A stretch of 64,000 bases of DNA from Gimesia chilikensis (GTDB lineage: Bacteria; Planctomycetota; Planctomycetia; Planctomycetales; Planctomycetaceae). The notes below the pieces were generated by a model, which was given only the letters and a program-made list of their open reading frames with translations, searched no databases and was not told the DNA's origin. The stretch spans positions 3,581,748 through 3,645,747 of the forward strand of contig NZ_CP036266.1 of NCBI RefSeq assembly GCF_007744075.1. The letters are read 5' to 3'. A program made the translations under genes and the position numbers. The number at the start of each line of letters is the position of its first letter. The stretch's first letter is position 1. This document shows, in pieces, positions 43,531-52,442 of the stretch.

Positions 43531-46500
43531 GTGCTTGTGCAGCGGTCATCAGAAACCTTACCTGAGGTCAGTTTGATCCTGGAACTGATCAGCAAAGGGC
43601 ACTCACTTACAGATACTTTGACGACATTGATCGAATATCTGGAGTCGAAGTGCGAGGACATGGTCTGTTCGATTCTGCTGGTGGATGAAGAAAACCGACT
43701 GCGCAACGGCGCTACGCTGCATCTGCCGGAGGAATATGTCCGACTTACCGATGGGGCTCCGATTGGGCCGGAAGTGGGTTCGTGTGGTGCGGCTGCCTAT
43801 CACAACAGGCAGGTTGTGGTGACGGATATTGAGACGGACCCTCTCTGGAAAGACTATAAAGACCTGGCTTTGAAACATAATCTGCGCGCCTGCTGGTCGA
43901 CTCCGATTCGTTCTTCCACGGGAGCGGTGTTGGGGACATTTGCGATTTATTATCACAGTCCGGGGGAGCCGACCGATTATCACCGGCATCTAATCGAACA
44001 GGCGGTTTACCTGGCAGCGATTGCGATCGAGCATGTCCGGATTGAAGCAGACTTACAGAAAAGCGAACAGGAGTCTCATCGGCTGCGGCAGCATCTGCAG
44101 GAGGCGATCGAATCGTTGACCGAGGGTATCGTAATTTATGATTCGGATGATCGGCTGGTGATGTGTAATTCGAAGTACCTGGAGATCTATAGTGAGAGTC
44201 GGGATATCCTGGTGCCTGGACAGCGTTTCGAGGATCACATCCGGATTTCAGCCTACCGGGGACAGGTAGCTGATGCGGTCGGCCGGGAAGAGGAATGGAT
44301 TAAGGAACGAATATGCCAGCACCAGAATCCTGCAGGCAGTTTTCGCCAGAAATTGTGCAATGGGCGCTGGCTAAAGATTTCCGAACAGAGGACGGCAGAA
44401 GGAGGTATTTCCGGAGTCCGCACTGACATTACCCAGCAGGTGCTGTATGAAGAGAAACTGCGGAAATCGATTCACCTGATCGAGACTATCCGCAGGCTGT
44501 TGTCACAATACATCTCTGATACGAATCCGGATAAGGTATTTGACGATCTGTTGCAGACGTTTTTAAATATCACAGAAAGTGAGTCCGGTTTTTTTGGAGA
44601 GGTCCGTCAATCAAAAGTAGGGAACTATGAACTGATTCCCCGGGCAAGCTGTTATCGCGCGTCACTGACTGCTGACTGGGATTGTGCGGAAGTCGAGAAG
44701 AATCGAACCCGGGAATTCTTTGAACAGCAGGGATTGTTTGAACGGATCATAACAGACAAAGAGTCGCTGATCGTTAACGATATTCAGAGGGCTTACGAGG
44801 GTGACACTACGGCAGCGGGTAGATCTGATGTCGGTGTGATTAAATCGTTTCTGGTGCTCCCCGTTTTCTCCCAGGGAGAACTTTCAGGGGTAGCGGGAAT
44901 CGCAAATTGTCCGTCTGGTTATGACGCAGCTCTGATTGAGTTTATCAAACCACTGCTGGCTGCTGCGGGGACGCTGCTCACCGATTATCGGAATGAAGTC
45001 AGGCGACAGGAGAATGAACGGGCGCTGCAAATCTCGGAAGAGCGATTTTCCAAAATCTTTCGACTCAACCCGATTGCCAAGGGAATTCTGAGTCTGTCGA
45101 CAGGCTCTGTGATCGATGTCAACGAATCATTCCTGACGACCACACGTTATCAACGCGAAGAGGTGGTTGGGAATACGATCCATGAACTGCAGTTCTTTCC
45201 GGATGCCAGTTACTGGGAAGAGATCATTCAGAGTGTGTGTGAAAACGGGCACGTCTATGAGCAGGAAATAGTAGCACTCATCAATGGTGGTGAAAAAAGG
45301 ATCATGGACTGTTCCGCCTGGATTATTGAAAGTGACGATGAACCGCTGTTGCTGTTAATGATCAAGGATCTGACGGAACAGCGGCAGACCGAAGAACAAA
45401 ATCGGCAGATGCAGATTCAGCTGCAACACAGCCAGAAGATTAAAGCGATCGGCCAGCTGGCAGCGGGAGTGGCGCACGAGTTTAATAATATTCTCGTCGG
45501 CATCAATTTGAATGCAGAACTGTTGTTACTGACACCTGAGGAGCAGATTCCGGAAGACTTTCGAGAACCCTTGCGGGAGATTCAAAAGTCAGGCGAACGT
45601 GCTGCGGAACTCGTTAAACAACTGCTGGCTTTCGGACGGAAGAAAGCCCCGAATACTTCCTGGTTTGATGTAAATGCACTGATCATGAATCATCGTGCCA
45701 TGATCCAACGAATCCTGGGAGATTCCGTTAAACTGATCCTGGATCTGTCACCCATGGCTGGGATGGTCTGGGCGGATGAAGCCGAGATCGAGCAGGCGTT
45801 GATGAATCTGGTCGTCAATGCGCGAGACGCGATGGTCTCAGGCGGCGAGCTTATTTTAGGAACTCAGAATGTGAGTCTCACCGCAGCTCAGATGGCTGAT
45901 CAGGGTGGATGTCTGCCTGGAAGTTATACGCTTCTGACTGTGGCGGATACCGGTTGTGGGATGACGTCCGAAGTTCTGGAGCGAATTTTCGAACCGTTTT
46001 TTACGACCAAACCTGCAGCGGAAGGGACCGGACTGGGGTTGTCCACCGTCCAGCGTAATCTGTCTGACAATGGCGGATTTATTTCAGTAGAAAGCCAGCC
46101 GGAAGAAGGGACTCAATTTCGAGTCTATTTACCGCAGGATCAGCGCATCAAGGCGAGAGAAACCAGGCAGACCGAAACTCCCACGAACAATAAGCAGATG
46201 GCCGGTGGTTCGGAAACAATTCTGGTCTGCGATGACGAACCGATTGTGCTGTCGACGATATCAGCACTCTTGAGCCGACTGGGGTATAAGGTGCTCCGGG
46301 CACTGGGGCCGGTGGAGGCGCTGAAAACTGTCGAAACGCATACCGAAGCGATCTCGTTGTTATGTACCGACTTTAACATGCCTCAGATCAATGGCGTGGA
46401 ACTGGCACAGCGATTAATGGAGATGCGTCCCGGCTTGAAGGTGGTCTATTTATCCGGGATTGCAGAGAAGATCCCGGCTTCCGCGCTGACTGGGGGCAGT

Positions 46501-46587
46501 CTGGTCATTCAGAAGCCAGCGAACCTGGGAGAACTTTCGGTCGTCATCCGACAGGTTCTGGATGAGGGGGCAAAACAGAAGGTATAA
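43531..46587 (+). CDS. Hybrid sensor histidine kinase, GAF-PAS-GAF-PAS-HisKA-HATPase-REC
   Basis: This 1018-residue cytoplasmic kinase has GAF (about 20-170), PAS (about 190-305), GAF (about 330-485), PAS (about 500-620) and a coiled coil. The histidine domain is GVAHEFNN (H649), the ATPase motifs are NARDAM, VADTGCGM and EGTGLGLST, and the receiver has CDDEP, D947 in CTDFNMP and K995. The AHEFNN type of H-box marks the NtrB-like group, often regulating sigma-54 or REC-only partners. GTG at 43531 or 43537 are both acceptable starts. No partner gene is adjacent. Confidence 0.92.
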   Translation: MLVQRSSETLPEVSLILELISKGHSLTDTLTTLIEYLESKCEDMVCSILLVDEENRLRNGATLHLPEEYVRLTDGAPIGPEVGSCGAAAYHNRQVVVTDIETDPLWKDYKDLALKHNLRACWSTPIRSSTGAVLGTFAIYYHSPGEPTDYHRHLIEQAVYLAAIAIEHVRIEADLQKSEQESHRLRQHLQEAIESLTEGIVIYDSDDRLVMCNSKYLEIYSESRDILVPGQRFEDHIRISAYRGQVADAVGREEEWIKERICQHQNPAGSFRQKLCNGRWLKISEQRTAEGGISGVRTDITQQVLYEEKLRKSIHLIETIRRLLSQYISDTNPDKVFDDLLQTFLNITESESGFFGEVRQSKVGNYELIPRASCYRASLTADWDCAEVEKNRTREFFEQQGLFERIITDKESLIVNDIQRAYEGDTTAAGRSDVGVIKSFLVLPVFSQGELSGVAGIANCPSGYDAALIEFIKPLLAAAGTLLTDYRNEVRRQENERALQISEERFSKIFRLNPIAKGILSLSTGSVIDVNESFLTTTRYQREEVVGNTIHELQFFPDASYWEEIIQSVCENGHVYEQEIVALINGGEKRIMDCSAWIIESDDEPLLLLMIKDLTEQRQTEEQNRQMQIQLQHSQKIKAIGQLAAGVAHEFNNILVGINLNAELLLLTPEEQIPEDFREPLREIQKSGERAAELVKQLLAFGRKKAPNTSWFDVNALIMNHRAMIQRILGDSVKLILDLSPMAGMVWADEAEIEQALMNLVVNARDAMVSGGELILGTQNVSLTAAQMADQGGCLPGSYTLLTVADTGCGMTSEVLERIFEPFFTTKPAAEGTGLGLSTVQRNLSDNGGFISVESQPEEGTQFRVYLPQDQRIKARETRQTETPTNNKQMAGGSETILVCDDEPIVLSTISALLSRLGYKVLRALGPVEALKTVETHTEAISLLCTDFNMPQINGVELAQRLMEMRPGLKVVYLSGIAEKIPASALTGGSLVIQKPANLGELSVVIRQVLDEGAKQKV

Positions 46588-46699
46588 CCAGTCTGAGACT
46601 GTCGCAAAGATGCCGGTATGAACGCGAACCTGTGAGGCTGGCTGGCTGTCTTGTCGATGTCGTGTGTTTGTGTGAGAACTTAGCTAGGGATACAGCTTG

Positions 46700-47470
46700 A
46701 TGCCTGTCTGGGATGCGGATCAGTATTTAAAATATCAGCGTGAACGGACGCAGCCTGCCATCGATCTGGCAGCACGGGTACAGCTGGAATCGCCTGAGCG
46801 TGTTGTGGATGTGGGCTGTGGTCCCGGGAACAGTACCGCGGTGCTGGCACAGCGTTTTCCCGAGGCAAAGCTGAGTGGTCTGGACAGCTCTACAGAAATG
46901 CTGGAGACCGCGCGGGAGGCTCTGCCTGACGTGCACTGGTTCCAGGCTGATATCACCACGTGGCAACCGGATGAGGCATTTGATCTGTTGTTTTCGAATG
47001 CCGTCCTGCAGTGGGTGCCGGACCATGAAACGATCTTTCCCCGGCTGATGAGTTTTCTCAAACCCGGTGGGGCACTGGCTGTGCAACTGCCCGCGCATTA
47101 TGCGTCTCCCCTGCACCGCTGTGTGGTTGAGCTTTCCCAGCTACCGGACTGGCACGATGCGACCGCTGCTGCACGACAGGCTCTGGGCTGCGAATCGCGG
47201 TCGTTCTATTACGATCTACTGGCTCCGTTGAGTTCCCAACTGGAACTCTGGGAGACTGAATATATCCACGTGCTGGAGAGTGTCGAGGCCATCCTGGAGT
47301 GGTTCCGGGGAACGGGACTGCGACCCTATCTGGAAGCGTTACCCGATGAAGCCACCCGCAACCGGTTCGAGGCGGAACTGCTGAAGCGTTTTGCGATTGC
47401 TTATCCCCTGCAACAGAACGGGAACGTGTTGTTTCCGTTTCGCAGGTTTTTTCTGGTGGCGTATCGTTAG
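46700..47470 (+). CDS. tam: Trans-aconitate 2-methyltransferase
   Basis: This enzyme of about 256 residues methylates trans-aconitate with AdoMet, detoxifying a citric-acid-cycle by-product. It begins VWDADQYLKYQRERTQPAIDL, typical of Tam. DVGCGPGNST is the AdoMet motif I, LSGLDSSTEML motif II and SNAVLQWVPDH motif IV. AGGGA precedes the ATG at 46700 by 9 nt. Lone gene. Confidence 0.9.
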   Translation: MPVWDADQYLKYQRERTQPAIDLAARVQLESPERVVDVGCGPGNSTAVLAQRFPEAKLSGLDSSTEMLETAREALPDVHWFQADITTWQPDEAFDLLFSNAVLQWVPDHETIFPRLMSFLKPGGALAVQLPAHYASPLHRCVVELSQLPDWHDATAAARQALGCESRSFYYDLLAPLSSQLELWETEYIHVLESVEAILEWFRGTGLRPYLEALPDEATRNRFEAELLKRFAIAYPLQQNGNVLFPFRRFFLVAYR

Positions 47471-47535
47471 GCACGATATTTCACTGGCTGAATGTTGTTT
47501 TGATTTCTCTCTGGGAACCTGATGTGGTGAGTGTG

Positions 47536-47850
47536 ATGTCGTATTGTGTGTTGCTGGGGCTGCTCTGCCTGTGGGTTACGGGCAGCCGGTGTTTGTCGAG
47601 GCTGGGGTTGAAAACCGGCTCCTGTTGTCTGACGGCTATTGTGTTCGGTTGTTTCGGACTGAGTTACCTGGTGGGCCTGTTCTACAATTTCGGGTTATAT
47701 AATTCAGGTCATTTTTCGACAGCGATTCTGCTGAGCTATCTGCTGGTAGCCCTGGTCGTCAGCCTGTTTCTGATCCCTCTTTCCTTTGTGGCTGCTCTCT
47801 ATACACCCTCAGCCAGTCTGCGGATTCTTGAGCGTTCTAAACAGGTATGA
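47536..47850 (+). CDS. Small membrane protein
   Basis: This protein of about 104 residues has three hydrophobic helices and a polar C-terminus (SLRILERSKQV). No family recognised. The start is uncertain (TTG at 47500 or ATG at 47536). It converges on the molybdoenzyme gene. Confidence 0.45.
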   Translation: MSYCVLLGLLCLWVTGSRCLSRLGLKTGSCCLTAIVFGCFGLSYLVGLFYNFGLYNSGHFSTAILLSYLLVALVVSLFLIPLSFVAALYTPSASLRILERSKQV

Positions 47851-47934
47851 GCACTGGTATGGACTGGACTTGAACAAGCTGCGCCGATTGATACCATTCC
47901 TGTTCGAGTGAGTTCCCTTAGCTTGGGAGCTGAA

Positions 47935-50124
47935 TCAGTTTGGAATTACATCTTCCACTTCCAGGGTGACCCGTGTCGATTTGAAGCCGGGGGTTTTTGA
48001 CAGGGGGTCGACGGTGTGTGGGACGAGGACGTTGGCTTCGGGATAATACATCAGGGCGCTGCCGGCGCGGATGTCGAATTCGCGGACCAGGATATACGGC
48101 ATCTCCCCTGCCTCGCTTTTGACTTTCACGCGTTGATCGGGTTTGAGGCCGAGACGGTCGATGTCGGCTCGGTTCATCAGGATGACGTCGCGGCGTTCCT
48201 GTCCGCGGTAGATGTCTTCCTCGTCGTAGACGACACTGTTGAACTGGCCTTCGGAACGGATAGTGATCAGCCGCAATTCATTTTCAGCAACGGAGAGATC
48301 GGGCAGCGGGAGGGCGTGAAACTTGGCTTTGCCGCTCTCGGTGGGGAAATTGTATTCCTCAACGGCGCGCCCGGTGACGTGGAATTCCTTATGGGACTGG
48401 AGAGTTTCTTTCATGTTTTCGTAGCCGGGTATCAGGTCGGCGATCAGTTCCTGAATGGCACTGTGACTCTCCAGTTTTTTCCAGTCGATGCGGTCATCGC
48501 CGGCGAACAGTTTCTGTCCGATGGCCGCCAGGATCGAGACTTCGCTGCGAGGGCCGGTAAAGCGGGATTTGCCGCCGTCACTCATGCGGACGTAACTGAA
48601 CATGGACTCCTGAGTCGTGGGCTCGGGTTCTTCGTCACGAGGGAGTACCGGAAGAATCAGGGTTTCTTCCCCGGTTCCCCAGACGTGACCGGTATTCAGC
48701 GTGGTCGAAAGGTAGAGCACAGTTTTGATGCGGCTCATGGCTTCGAGTGCGTATTTCGTATCAGGGTTACTGCCGAAGAGGTTGCCTCCGAGGCAGAACG
48801 CGAAGTCGATCTCGCCGCGATGGGAAGCTTCCATGCAGGCCATCGTGTCGTACCCGGGCGTGGTGGGGACCTTGATGCCGAGCTGTTTCTCAAAGCGTTC
48901 GAGCATCGCCTGTTTCATACCGGGGACGACGCCGACCGAACCGAGACCTTGTACGTTGCTATGGCCGCGGATGGGCATGAGTCCCGCTTTGCGGCGGCCG
49001 ACCATACCGCGGAGCAAGGAGAAGTTGACGATCGACTGCACACTGTTGGTCCCGTGCAGATGATGCGTGATTCCCATGCACCAGCCGATGACGACGTTTT
49101 TCGCGGAAAGGTACTGGTCTGCGATGTTGCGAATGGTCTCTCTGTCGACGCCGCTCTGGGCGATGATGTCGTCCCAACTGGTTTCTGTGACCTGCTGTTT
49201 GAAAGCGTCAAAGTTTTCGGTGTGGGCGTCGATAAAAGCCTGGTCGTGTGCGTTGCGTTCCAGGACCTCTTTCGAGAGGCCGATCAGCAGGGCCATGTCA
49301 CCGCCGACGTGCGGTTGCACGTAGGTGGAAGCGATGCTGGAGCCGAAGAGCAGACTGCGGACGTCACTGGGAACCTTGAAATTGACGAGCCCCAGTTCCT
49401 TAACCGGATTGACGACGATGACTTTGCCGCCCCGTCTGCGGATTTCCATGAAGGCCTTCATCAGGCGAGGATGATTCGACGAAGGGTTTGCGCCGATCAG
49501 GATGTAGAGGTCGGTGTGATCCAGATCTTCCAGACGGAGTGTGCCGGCTCCGGTGCCAATACTCGAACCCAGGCCAACGCCACTGGCCTGATGACAGTAA
49601 AAGGAGCAGTTATTCACGAAGTTGGTGCCCATCAGGCGGGACATCAACTGGAAGAGAAAGCCGGCTTCGTTGGAGGAGCGGCCACTGGCATAATAGAAAG
49701 TACGCTCGGGGCCGGCGGCTTTGAGTCGCTCGACGACCAGGTCGAAGGCTTCGTCCCAGGAAATCGGCTTGTAATGTTTTTCACCGGGCGAGAGCAGCAG
49801 TGGCTGGGTGAGACGGCCACTGTATTCGAGCTTGCGAGAGGACATGGCGCGGAGCTGGTCGATGTTGTTTTTCGCGAAGAAGTCATTAGCGACCGCGGGC
49901 TGCATGTCGGCGGCCATCGCCTGGAAGGATTTTTTGCAGACTTCGGGGAACAGACCGGCTTCGTTGACCATGCCCCCTTTCTGTCCCCCCATGCCAACCG
50001 CGCAGGTCTTACAGGCATTGCGGGTCCGCATGGATTTCCAGAGCTTCCACCAGCCGACCTTGTTTGCCAGTGTCAGACTGTATTTGATCGCCTTCCAACC
50101 GCCGCCGCTTCGTGGAGCTTTCAC
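47935..50124 (-). CDS. Molybdopterin oxidoreductase, YdeP/FdhF-like
   Basis: This 729-residue molybdenum-bis(guanine dinucleotide) enzyme belongs to the formate-dehydrogenase-alpha-like YdeP group. An iron-sulfur region has Cys at 38, 41 and 63 (fewer than the classical four). Cys177 in NNCSFYCHQASG is the likely Mo ligand. GANPSSNHPRLMKAF and GYDTMACMEASHRGE are typical binding strands. The last 110 residues (NRADIDRLGL...) form the cofactor-capping domain. Physiological reaction is unclear for this group; acid resistance is one reported link in E. coli. No accessory subunit lies nearby. Confidence 0.88.
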   Translation of the reverse strand: MKAPRSGGGWKAIKYSLTLANKVGWWKLWKSMRTRNACKTCAVGMGGQKGGMVNEAGLFPEVCKKSFQAMAADMQPAVANDFFAKNNIDQLRAMSSRKLEYSGRLTQPLLLSPGEKHYKPISWDEAFDLVVERLKAAGPERTFYYASGRSSNEAGFLFQLMSRLMGTNFVNNCSFYCHQASGVGLGSSIGTGAGTLRLEDLDHTDLYILIGANPSSNHPRLMKAFMEIRRRGGKVIVVNPVKELGLVNFKVPSDVRSLLFGSSIASTYVQPHVGGDMALLIGLSKEVLERNAHDQAFIDAHTENFDAFKQQVTETSWDDIIAQSGVDRETIRNIADQYLSAKNVVIGWCMGITHHLHGTNSVQSIVNFSLLRGMVGRRKAGLMPIRGHSNVQGLGSVGVVPGMKQAMLERFEKQLGIKVPTTPGYDTMACMEASHRGEIDFAFCLGGNLFGSNPDTKYALEAMSRIKTVLYLSTTLNTGHVWGTGEETLILPVLPRDEEPEPTTQESMFSYVRMSDGGKSRFTGPRSEVSILAAIGQKLFAGDDRIDWKKLESHSAIQELIADLIPGYENMKETLQSHKEFHVTGRAVEEYNFPTESGKAKFHALPLPDLSVAENELRLITIRSEGQFNSVVYDEEDIYRGQERRDVILMNRADIDRLGLKPDQRVKVKSEAGEMPYILVREFDIRAGSALMYYPEANVLVPHTVDPLSKTPGFKSTRVTLEVEDVIPN

Positions 50125-50299
50125 TTTGATGCCTTCCTATGTTGTTCCTCAGGAGCACACTGCAGCCAACCAGGTGAATTTCGGATGAAGGTAAACAGGA
50201 ATCTTTTACCAAAATCTGAAACCATTATAAGTTACGTCGAGTATATCCAAAGGAAAGAGAGCAATCAATCTGGCCGGGCTCTATTCTGTACAGTGGGGG

Positions 50300-50329
50300 T
50301 TGCGGGGGTTTCCGGGCGGTTGATAGAAT
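50300..50329 (+). promoter_or_regulatory. Weak candidate promoter of the redoxin fusion gene
   Basis: TTGCGG and TAGAAT with an 18-nt spacer, 42 nt before the ATG at 50371. Confidence 0.35.
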
Positions 50330-50370
50330 GAACGCACCCGTCGTTACCTGTTCTGGAGGAAGGATCGTAG

Positions 50371-52356
50371 ATGTTTCGTCGTAATTTCACATTCCTGTGT
50401 GCGCTCGCATTGCTGGGCACCAGTTCCCTGCTGGCTGAAACGAAAACCAAATCGTCGCAGGATGCCTCCCACACGTTTCGGCTGCCAACCGCTCAGGGTA
50501 AAGTGGTCGAGTTAACGGCTGAGCCAGAGTCGAAAGCGACTGTAGTCTGTTTTCTGGGGGCGGAATGTCCGCTGGCCCGGCTGTATGGTCCCAAGCTGAA
50601 TGAGATGCAGGCTGCTTATGCGGCGCAAGGCGTCCAGTTCATCGGTGTGAACAGCAATCAGCAGGACTCTCTGGAAGATGTAAAGCAGTACGTCAAGCGG
50701 TACGAGATCTCGTTTCCGATGGCGAAGGACTATAACAACGAAGTCGCCGACCGATTTCATGCGGTACGCACACCTGAAGTTTTTGTACTGGATCAGCAGC
50801 TGACCGTCCGGTATCGTGGGCGGATCGATAACCAGTACCTGCCAGGCATCTCACGGGCTGAGACGACCACGCATGATCTGAAGAACGCACTGGATCAACT
50901 GCTGGCGGGTAAGCCGATTGAAGTGAGTGAGACCAAACCGAATGGCTGTTTCATCGGCCGGGTGAAACAGAATGAAGTGACCACCAAACTGACTTTCTGC
51001 AAGGAAGTCGCGGGGGTCTTGCATCGTCATTGTGTGGAATGCCACCGCACGGGAGAAATCGCACCATTCAGTCTGACCGACTACGATGAAGTTCGGGGCT
51101 GGGCGGATACGATGCTGGAGACCATTGAAGATGGCCGGATGCCCCCCTGGCACGCCAGTCCGAAATATGGTCATTACGCGAATGCCCGGTTCATGCCCGA
51201 AAAAGATAAGGAAATTCTGCGGGAATGGGTGGCCGGAGGCATGCCTTATGGTGATATCAAGGATCTGCCGGAACTGCCCAGGTTCCGCGAAGGTTGGCAC
51301 CTGCCCCGAGTGCCAGATGTCGTTTATGAAATGCGGAAGCGCCCCTTTGTCGTTCCCAAAGAGGGCGTCGTGGAATATCAGTATTTCGTCGTCGATCCCG
51401 GTTTCAAAGAGGATAAGTGGATCACCGGAGCACAGGTCCTGCCGGGGAATCGGTCGGTCGTGCATCATGCGATTGTTTTTATTCGTCCCCCTGATGGAGC
51501 CGATTTCCGTGGGATTGGCTGGTTGACGGCTTATGTGCCGGGACAGCGGATCAATATGTTGCCTCCCGGGCGGGCGCGCAAGGTTCCCGCCGGCTCGAAA
51601 CTGGTATTTCAGATGCACTACACACCGACGGGATCGGTGGCAGAAGACATTTCGAAAGTCGGTTTGATTTTCGGCAAAGATGAGGAGATATCCCACGAAG
51701 TCTTTACACTGATCGGCATCGATCAGGAATTCGAGATCCCGCCGCACGCCAGTGATTTTCCGGTGTCGGCGAAGGTTCGTCGCATACCTCCGCACGCGGA
51801 ACTGCTGGCGATTGCCCCACACATGCATCTGCGCGGGAAATCCTTCCGCCTGTTTACAAAGCAGGACAAGAAGAAAGAGATTCTGCTTGATGTGCCCAAT
51901 TATGATTTCAACTGGCAGCATATCTATGAACTGAGCAAGCCGATGTCGCTGGATACGGTCGACGGGCTCGAGTTCACGGTCAAATTCGATAATTCAAAAG
52001 ACAATCCGTTCAACCCGGATCCCAATGAATATGTGACCTGGGGCGATCAGACCTGGGAAGAGATGGCGATTGCTTTCTTTGAAGTCGCTGAACCCCGGAA
52101 ACAGAAGTCTCAGGAAACGAAACAGAAGCCAGAGAAAAAACTGACCAAAGCGGAAGCGGAGAAACAGCGGGAGGTGGAGTTGAAAAAAGAGCTCGATAAG
52201 CGTGCCGCTGCTTTTTTCAAACGGTTCGACAAGAATGGCGATGGACGCGTTGATGTGGAAGAAGTCCCGCTGGCGACGCAGCGCTATGGGCGTATCCGGG
52301 ATGATAACGGTGACGGTGTGATTCAGAGAGAGGAACTCAGATTGCAGGTTCGCTAA
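50371..52356 (+). CDS. Redoxin-cytochrome c-copper monooxygenase-EF-hand fusion
   Basis: This 661-residue exported protein (signal peptide ending near LAET) has four parts. A thioredoxin-like redoxin (40-180) keeps a single Cys in GAECPLARLYG. A haem c motif CVECH lies at 221-225. A copper type II monooxygenase-like module has VVHHAIVF, MHYTPTG and APHMHLRG His/Met ligands. The C-terminal EF-hands are DKNGDGRVDVEEV and DDNGDGVIQREEL. The arrangement is known from planctomycetes but has no established reaction. It lies 86 nt before the RND exporter. Confidence 0.88.
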   Translation: MFRRNFTFLCALALLGTSSLLAETKTKSSQDASHTFRLPTAQGKVVELTAEPESKATVVCFLGAECPLARLYGPKLNEMQAAYAAQGVQFIGVNSNQQDSLEDVKQYVKRYEISFPMAKDYNNEVADRFHAVRTPEVFVLDQQLTVRYRGRIDNQYLPGISRAETTTHDLKNALDQLLAGKPIEVSETKPNGCFIGRVKQNEVTTKLTFCKEVAGVLHRHCVECHRTGEIAPFSLTDYDEVRGWADTMLETIEDGRMPPWHASPKYGHYANARFMPEKDKEILREWVAGGMPYGDIKDLPELPRFREGWHLPRVPDVVYEMRKRPFVVPKEGVVEYQYFVVDPGFKEDKWITGAQVLPGNRSVVHHAIVFIRPPDGADFRGIGWLTAYVPGQRINMLPPGRARKVPAGSKLVFQMHYTPTGSVAEDISKVGLIFGKDEEISHEVFTLIGIDQEFEIPPHASDFPVSAKVRRIPPHAELLAIAPHMHLRGKSFRLFTKQDKKKEILLDVPNYDFNWQHIYELSKPMSLDTVDGLEFTVKFDNSKDNPFNPDPNEYVTWGDQTWEEMAIAFFEVAEPRKQKSQETKQKPEKKLTKAEAEKQREVELKKELDKRAAAFFKRFDKNGDGRVDVEEVPLATQRYGRIRDDNGDGVIQREELRLQVR

Positions 52357-52442
52357 TACCTGAAGCTGGTTGAGATTCAGCGCCTGGTAATCTTCAACCT
52401 GATCCCTTTAACATTCTACCGCTGAGAGAAAGTGAATCGCGC

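Noticed and set aside
48016-50331. Plus-strand open frame of 771 codons opposite the molybdoenzyme gene
   Set aside because: It is an exact antisense shadow of a well-supported YdeP/FdhF-like protein; its translation has no domain, and long antisense frames arise from GC-rich codon use.
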